This document shows, one piece after another, positions 33,985 to 38,030 of a stretch of DNA of 38,030 bases. Position 1 is the stretch's first letter. The number at the start of each line of letters is the position of its first letter. The notes beneath the pieces are model-generated. The model had not been told where the DNA came from. It made no database searches and was given only the letters and a program-made list of their open reading frames with translations. Source of the stretch: Caldilineales bacterium (GTDB lineage: Bacteria > Chloroflexota > Anaerolineae > JAAEKA01); NCBI GenBank assembly GCA_025055015.1, contig JANWYQ010000027.1, positions 1 to 38,030 of the forward strand. Direction: 5' to 3'. A program made the translations under genes and the position numbers.

Positions 33985-34094
33985 CAGGCGCCCCCAGGCG
34001 CCGACGGTTCGCACACAGGCACGGAGTTCGCACGTGGGCGTGCGAACTCCGCCTACCGTCCACCGTTTACCGTTCACCGTTCACCGTTCACCGC
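33985..34094. repeat. Dispersed repeat, copy 2 (about 110 bp), running into the E2 gene
   Basis: Offset 128 bp from copy 1 with few differences. Hairpin stem 34023-34034 with 34039-34050. Its heptamers (CACCGTT units) continue through the stop codon of the E2 gene at 34088-34090, which is read from inside the repeat. Confidence 0.85.
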
Positions 34095-35440
34095 CACTCC
34101 TCCAAGGTGCGCTTCACGACGGCCAGGAACGCATCGGCCGCGGCGCCGTCCAGCACCCGATGGTCGAAGGTGAAGCTCAGATAGGCCATGGGCCGGATGG
34201 CGATGTAGTCCTCGGCGCTGGGCTCGATGGGATGGCCGCGGCTGATCACCACTGCGCGCTTCTGGATGGCGCCCACGCCCAGGATGCCCACGTTGGGCTG
34301 GTTGATGATGGGCGTGGCGAACAGGCTGCCGCTGGTGCCGTGGTTGGTGAGGGTGAAGGTGGCGCCCTTGATCTCGTCGGGCTTGAGCCGGCCCTCGCGG
34401 GCACGCTGGGCCAGGTCGTTCACTTGGCGCGCCAGGCCCAGCAGGCTCAGCTCGTCCGCATTGTGGATCACCGGCACGATAAGGCCGTCCTCCACCGCCA
34501 CAGCCATGCCGATGTGATAGCGCCGCTGGATCAGCAGGCCATCCTCGCGCCAAACGGCGTTGGCTCGCGGCACCGCCTTCAGCCCGGCTACGATGGCCTG
34601 GATGAAGTAGGGCGTGAAGGTCAGGTTGACGCCCTGGGCCGCAAACTGAGCCTTGTGCGCCGCGCGGTGGGCCACCACTGCGGTCATGTCGGCCTCCATG
34701 ACCGTGGTCACGTGGGGCGAGGTGCGCTTGCTGGCCACCATGTGCTCGGCGATCAGCCGTCGCAGCCGCGAGTGGGGGATCAGCTCCTCGGCGGGGCCGG
34801 CGGGGGCAGTCACAGGGGACGGCGCGGGCGGCTTGGGCGGCTCGGCCAGGGGCAGTTCGTCGGTGGGCTTGAACAGGTCGCCGCTGCCGGGGCGCTCCCA
34901 GGGGGCCAGCTCCTCGGCCGGCTGGACCGCGGGCGTCGGCGCGGGCGCTTGGGCAGCCTGGTCGCGGGCGGCGATGTAGGCCAGCACGTCCTGCTTGGTG
35001 ATGCGCCCCTCGCGGCCGGTGCCCTTCACCTGGTAGAGGTCCACCTGGTGCTCACGGGCGATGCGGGCCACCACCGGCGAGATGCGGCCCAGGTCGCGCG
35101 GGGGCGGCGGGGCCGCAGCCGGGGCTGAGGCCTCGACCTCGGCTGCGTGGCCTGGCTCGGCGTGCAGGTCCACGGTTCCCGGCCGGTCGGGCGCTGCCTC
35201 GCCCGGCTGGCCGATCACGGCGATCACCGTGCCGGCGCGCACCGTCGCGCCCTCCGGGAAGTAGATCTTGAGCACCGTGCCGGAGACCGGGGCGGGCACC
35301 TCGGTGTCCACCTTGTCGGTGGAGACCTCCAAGAGCTGGGCGTACTTCTCCACCCGGTCCCCCTCGCGCACCAGCCAGCGGCTGATGGTTCCCTCCACCA
35401 CCGACTCGCCTAGCTGGGGCATGATGACGTTGGTTGGCAT
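34088..35440 (-). CDS. 2-oxoacid dehydrogenase E2 (dihydrolipoamide acyltransferase)
   Basis: Core of the complex: carries the acyl group on lipoyl-lysine and passes it to CoA. 450 residues: lipoyl domain 1-80 with Lys43 (EVSTDKVDTEV), Pro/Ala-rich linker, peripheral-subunit-binding domain about 127-165 (ISPVVARIAREHQVDL, GREGRITKQDVLAYI), a second linker, and the catalytic domain from ~220 with DHRVLDG (His427, Asp431). The frame is open to 35485, but GAGGA 7 nt before ATG 35440 and the family start MPTNVIMPQLGESV fix the start. Whether the substrate is pyruvate or branched-chain 2-oxoacids cannot be settled here. Operon E1a-E1b-E2. Confidence 0.93.
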   Translation of the reverse strand: MPTNVIMPQLGESVVEGTISRWLVREGDRVEKYAQLLEVSTDKVDTEVPAPVSGTVLKIYFPEGATVRAGTVIAVIGQPGEAAPDRPGTVDLHAEPGHAAEVEASAPAAAPPPPRDLGRISPVVARIAREHQVDLYQVKGTGREGRITKQDVLAYIAARDQAAQAPAPTPAVQPAEELAPWERPGSGDLFKPTDELPLAEPPKPPAPSPVTAPAGPAEELIPHSRLRRLIAEHMVASKRTSPHVTTVMEADMTAVVAHRAAHKAQFAAQGVNLTFTPYFIQAIVAGLKAVPRANAVWREDGLLIQRRYHIGMAVAVEDGLIVPVIHNADELSLLGLARQVNDLAQRAREGRLKPDEIKGATFTLTNHGTSGSLFATPIINQPNVGILGVGAIQKRAVVISRGHPIEPSAEDYIAIRPMAYLSFTFDHRVLDGAAADAFLAVVKRTLEEWR

Positions 35441-35502
35441 GGGACAGTCCTCGTAGGAAAACGCGCCACAGGTAAGGCGCAACAAGCAGCTCGCAACGGC
35501 GG

Positions 35503-36486
35503 TTAGTACTCGGCCAGCCAGCGCATGGCCTGGGCGATGCGGCGGGCGTCGGGCATGAAAAAGCTCTGCATAGGTGGGCTGTAGGGGACGCCCGGCACGT
35601 CGGGGCCGCCGTAGCGCAGGATGGGCGCGTCCAGGTCGTGGAAGGCCTCAGCCGCAATGATGGCCGCCACCTCAGCGCCTACGCCGAAGGAGAGGTTGTC
35701 CTCGTGCACGATCAACGCCTTGCTGGTGCGGCTCACCGACTCCAGGATGGCGGCCTTGTCCAGGGGCTGGATGGTGCGCAGGTCCACCACCTCCACCTCG
35801 ATGCCGTCCCTTGCCAGGTCGTCGGCCGCCTTCAGGCACTCGTGCAGCATCAAGCCGTAGCAGAAGGCGCTCAGGTCCCGTCCCCGGCGCTTGACGTCGG
35901 CCTGGCCGATGGGCACGATGTAGTCCTCGTCCGGCACCTCGCCCTTCACCAGGCGGTAGGTCTTCTTGTTCTCCAGGAAGAGCACCGGGTCCTCGGCCTG
36001 CAGGGCGGCGCGCAGCAGCCCCTTGACGTCGTACGGCGTGCCGGGCGTCACCACGTACAGGCCGGGAAAGTGGGCAAAGGTGGCCTCGATGGACTGGCTG
36101 TGGTATAGCCCGCCGCCGATGCCGCCGCCGTAGGGCGCGCGGATCACCAGCGGCACCGTCCACGCTCCGTTGGTGCGATAGCGCATCAGCGCCGCCTCGT
36201 TGACGATCTGGTTCATCGCAGGGAAGATGAAGTCGGCGAACTGGATCTCGCACACGGGGCGCAGGCCGTGCAGCGCCATGCCGATGCCCACGGCGACGAT
36301 GGAAGACTCCGACAGCGGCGAATCGATCACCCGGTGGGGCCCGAACTCGTCGTAGAGCCCCTGGGTGGCGCGGAAAACGCCCCCGCGCGGGCCCACGTCC
36401 TCGCCCACGATGACGATCCGGGGGTTGCGGCGCATCTCCTCGGCCAGCGTGTCGCGCACCGTCTCCACGATGTTCTTCACAGCCAT
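35503..36486 (-). CDS. 2-oxoacid dehydrogenase E1 component, beta subunit
   Basis: Pairs with E1-alpha to decarboxylate the 2-oxoacid with thiamine diphosphate. 327 residues: RIVIVGEDVGPRGGVFRATQGL near the start (with the catalytic Glu region), IDSPLSESSIVAVGIGMAL, EIQFADFIFPAMNQIVNEAA, IRAPYGGGIGGGLYHSQSIEA and, at the C-terminal half, VEVVDLRTIQPLD. ATG 36486 has a strong GGAGG 6 nt upstream. The frame continues left of the start only as an antisense artefact over E1-alpha. It starts 38 nt after E1-alpha; E2 follows after 62 nt. Confidence 0.95.
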   Translation of the reverse strand: MAVKNIVETVRDTLAEEMRRNPRIVIVGEDVGPRGGVFRATQGLYDEFGPHRVIDSPLSESSIVAVGIGMALHGLRPVCEIQFADFIFPAMNQIVNEAALMRYRTNGAWTVPLVIRAPYGGGIGGGLYHSQSIEATFAHFPGLYVVTPGTPYDVKGLLRAALQAEDPVLFLENKKTYRLVKGEVPDEDYIVPIGQADVKRRGRDLSAFCYGLMLHECLKAADDLARDGIEVEVVDLRTIQPLDKAAILESVSRTSKALIVHEDNLSFGVGAEVAAIIAAEAFHDLDAPILRYGGPDVPGVPYSPPMQSFFMPDARRIAQAMRWLAEY

Positions 36487-36524
36487 AGCTACCTCCAACG
36501 GGCTCCCACCGCAATGGCGCAGGA

Positions 36525-37586
36525 TCAGCTGCCGGGCGGCCGCCAGGAGCGCACAAAGCGATCGCCCGCGCTGCCCGGCGCGAACACGCTCACTAGGGCC
36601 TCCTCCGGCCGGGGATAGGGCGCAGCCAAGGCCTCCTCCAGGGCCTGGTCCACCTGGGCCATGGCCTCCCGCTCGATCTGCGCCTGCAGATCGGCGTTGA
36701 GCAAGCCGCGGGCCGTCAGCTGGGCGGCCAGCCGCGGGATGGGGTCCAGGCGCTTTTGCGCCTCGATCTCGGCGCGGTCGCGATAGGTGCGGTCGTCGTC
36801 GTCGCTGGAGTGGGCGGTGAGGCGGGTGGTGCGCGCCTCCAGCAGGGTGGGCCCTTCCCCGCGGCGGGCGCGCTCCACCGCCTCCTTGGTGACGTTGTAG
36901 CTCTCGAAGAAGTCGTTGCCGTCGTAGCTCACCCCCAGCATGCCGTAGGCGCAGGCGCGGTCGGCCACGCTGCGCACGGCCATCTGCTTCTCCATGGGCA
37001 CCGAAATGGCGTAGCCGTTGTTCTCCACCAGACACACGAAGGGCAGCTTGTGCACGCCGGCCCAGTTCATCCCCTCGTGCCAGTCGCCCTGGCTGGTCGC
37101 GCCCTCGCCGAGCGCGCACATGGCTACCCGATCCTCTCCTTTGAGCTTGATGGCCAGGGCAACGCCGGCGCACTGGGGCACCTGGGTGGTGGTCGGGCTG
37201 GAGACGCTCACGATGTTGGCCGGTCGGTAGTTGTAGTGGTTGGGCATCTGCCGTCCCCCGCTGTTCGGGTCGCCCGCCTTGCCGTAGGTAGCCAGGAAGA
37301 TGTCCACCGGTCGCATCCCCAACGCCAACACGGTCACCATGTCCCGGTAGTGGGGAAAGTAGTAGTCCTTGCCCGGTCGCAAGGCCAACCCCGCCGCCAG
37401 CTGGCACGCCTCCTGGCCGATGCCGGAGATGTGAAAGGCGATCTTGCCCTGGCGATGCAAAATCCAACAGCGCTCGTCCAGTTTGCGGGAGAGCACCATC
37501 AGCCCATAGGCCCGCAACAGGTCGGCCTCGGTCAGTTCGGCGCTCCAGTCGCGGGTGACGAAGTCTGCAGGTGCCAGTGCGGTCAT
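36525..37586 (-). CDS. 2-oxoacid dehydrogenase E1 component, alpha subunit (branched-chain type)
   Basis: Thiamine-diphosphate-binding subunit, 353 residues. The TPP motif reads GEGATSQGDWHEGMNWA...ENN (160-190), with Glu in place of the usual Asp of GDG. RTYRDRAE preceded by HSSDDDD is a phosphorylation-loop sequence common in branched-chain 2-oxoacid dehydrogenases of Thermus and Chloroflexota, and FHISGIGQEA also fits, so I lean to the branched-chain type; pyruvate is the alternative. AAGGAGGAGC before ATG 37586 is a strong ribosome binding site, and the longer frame to 37853 is not needed. First gene of the operon, with its own promoter. Confidence 0.93.
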   Translation of the reverse strand: MTALAPADFVTRDWSAELTEADLLRAYGLMVLSRKLDERCWILHRQGKIAFHISGIGQEACQLAAGLALRPGKDYYFPHYRDMVTVLALGMRPVDIFLATYGKAGDPNSGGRQMPNHYNYRPANIVSVSSPTTTQVPQCAGVALAIKLKGEDRVAMCALGEGATSQGDWHEGMNWAGVHKLPFVCLVENNGYAISVPMEKQMAVRSVADRACAYGMLGVSYDGNDFFESYNVTKEAVERARRGEGPTLLEARTTRLTAHSSDDDDRTYRDRAEIEAQKRLDPIPRLAAQLTARGLLNADLQAQIEREAMAQVDQALEEALAAPYPRPEEALVSVFAPGSAGDRFVRSWRPPGS

Positions 37587-37658
37587 AGCTCCTCCTTGAG
37601 CTTCGTTTCGATTGATCACCACCGAGGGAGTTACCTCGTCGCTTGGGCGGCGCCCTGC

Positions 37659-37687
37659 AGTATACAACAACGGCAGGAGATAGGCAA
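37659..37687 (-). promoter_or_regulatory. Promoter for the 2-oxoacid dehydrogenase operon
   Basis: Minus strand TTGCCT (37682-37687) and TATACT (37659-37664), spacer 17 bp, about 65 nt leader to the E1-alpha ATG. Confidence 0.75.
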
Positions 37688-37748
37688 TTGCCGTCTCTGC
37701 GAGGTATGTTCCAACCGGCACAATCCCTCCTGCCGAAACGCGATTAGT

Positions 37749-37773
37749 GGCATCAAAAGATGCCGCGTTTTTT
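37749..37773 (+). terminator. Plus-strand terminator without an obvious upstream gene
   Basis: GGCATC-AAAA-GATGCC (37749-37764), then GCG and six T residues (37768-37773). The gene to the left runs the other way, so on the plus strand this would end an unannotated short transcript or antisense RNA. Confidence 0.6.
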
Positions 37774-37785
37774 GCAGGCTCCAAT

Positions 37786-37813
37786 TTTGCGTTTGGTGGC
37801 GTTGTGCTATAAT
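37786..37813 (+). promoter_or_regulatory. Plus-strand promoter with TATAAT
   Basis: Perfect TATAAT at 37808-37813; -35 candidates are TTTGCG or TTGCGT (37787-37793) with short spacing. It would start an RNA near 37820, more than 150 nt before the next ATG. Confidence 0.5.
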
Positions 37814-37835
37814 TCGGGCAACTTCTGTTGGACCA

Positions 37836-37886
37836 CCAGGCAGCAGCGTACACCGAACTCTAACTGCGCAAAGCGCTCTGTACCTG
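37836..37886 (+). ncRNA. Possible structured leader or small RNA
   Basis: Just after the predicted start near 37820: CCAGG (37836-37840) and GTACA (37848-37852) can pair with the adjoining TGTAC and CCTGG further right (about 37877-37885), enclosing a GCGC-AAA-GCGC hairpin. The gap 37587-37976 holds only this, the promoters and the terminator. Confidence 0.3.
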
Positions 37887-37938
37887 GGGCCTGATTGACT
37901 GACAAAACCGGAAGTGGTTGTTTTGGCAGGATGTGAGC

Positions 37939-37944
37939 TATACT
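37939..37944 (+). promoter_or_regulatory. Candidate -10 for the last gene
   Basis: TATACT, with a poor TTGTTT -35 at 15 bp. It lies about 20 nt before AGGAGG (37963-37968). Confidence 0.4.
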
Positions 37945-37976
37945 GCCGCCCATCATCATCCTAGGAGGCAACAACA

Positions 37977-38030
37977 ATGACCACTTCTCAGTTGTTCGAG
38001 ACTTTGGTTCACCAGCTCGGCCCACTGGCT
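37977..38030 (+). CDS. Start of a gene cut by the window end
   Basis: ATG at 37977 follows a perfect AGGAGG with 8-nt spacing. Only 18 residues are visible (MTTSQLFETLVHQLGPLA), too few to name a family. Confidence 0.6.
   Translation, partial: MTTSQLFETLVHQLGPLA

Noticed and set aside
32348-35128. 926-residue plus-strand ORF opposite lpdA and E2
   Set aside because: Antisense shadow, low-complexity His/Ala/Gly/Val composition, crosses two real genes and a repeat region.

Overview
The window is GC-rich bacterial chromosome, dense with short intergenic gaps. Gene content suggests a member of the Chloroflexota, perhaps a thermophilic Anaerolineae-like lineage: an A/V-type ATPase instead of an F-type, an archaeal-style two-domain protein disulfide oxidoreductase, a long RecJ, a branched-chain-type 2-oxoacid dehydrogenase complex, and heptanucleotide minisatellites. 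This assignment is inference from gene content, not from a marker gene. Most promoters that can be read are ordinary vegetative ones (TTGNNN, 16-18 bp spacer, TAYANT).

Layout. (1) 1-4320: a DUF5995 protein, then recJ with a CaMKII-association-domain protein and a hotdog thioesterase. (2) 4320-7260, minus strand: a protein disulfide oxidoreductase, a 49-residue coiled-coil protein and histidine ammonia-lyase. (3) 7400-11183: xpt-guaA purine salvage/GMP genes plus an exported serine hydrolase of the beta-lactamase fold. (4) 11409-20212: a tightly overlapped ATPase operon in the order D-G-I-K-E-C-F-A-B, with an unknown 94-residue protein at the end. (5) 20232-22872: an RNB-domain ribonuclease and, divergently, a YbaK-type tRNA deacylase with a tiny zinc-ribbon protein. 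(6) 22873-25342: a structured and AT-rich region, dnaA, and a cluster of DnaA boxes that looks like oriC. (7) 25343-26865: a type II restriction-modification pair whose nuclease resembles BstYI/BglII. (8) 26870-27709: a lipoprotein with a DsbA-like domain whose reading frame is crossed by one in-frame TGA. (9) 27710-28640: gene relics and two kinds of tandem repeat. (10) 28639-37586, minus strand: formate-tetrahydrofolate ligase, thioredoxin, lipoyl synthase, lipoamide dehydrogenase, and E2, E1-beta and E1-alpha of a 2-oxoacid dehydrogenase. E1-alpha/E1-beta/E2 make the complex, lpdA supplies E3 and lipA the cofactor. The window ends in the first codons of a plus-strand gene.

The most exciting item is the 26870-27709 lipoprotein. 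The TGA falls exactly at the first cysteine of the thioredoxin-fold CxxC motif, giving U-G-A-C. It is followed directly by a two-tier hairpin with the geometry of a bacterial SECIS element. I read it as a selenocysteine-containing, membrane-anchored thiol oxidoreductase. Other items worth attention are the restriction-modification pair beside the origin, a long structured leader in front of lpdA, and two heptamer repeat arrays that each start inside the stop codon of a minus-strand gene.
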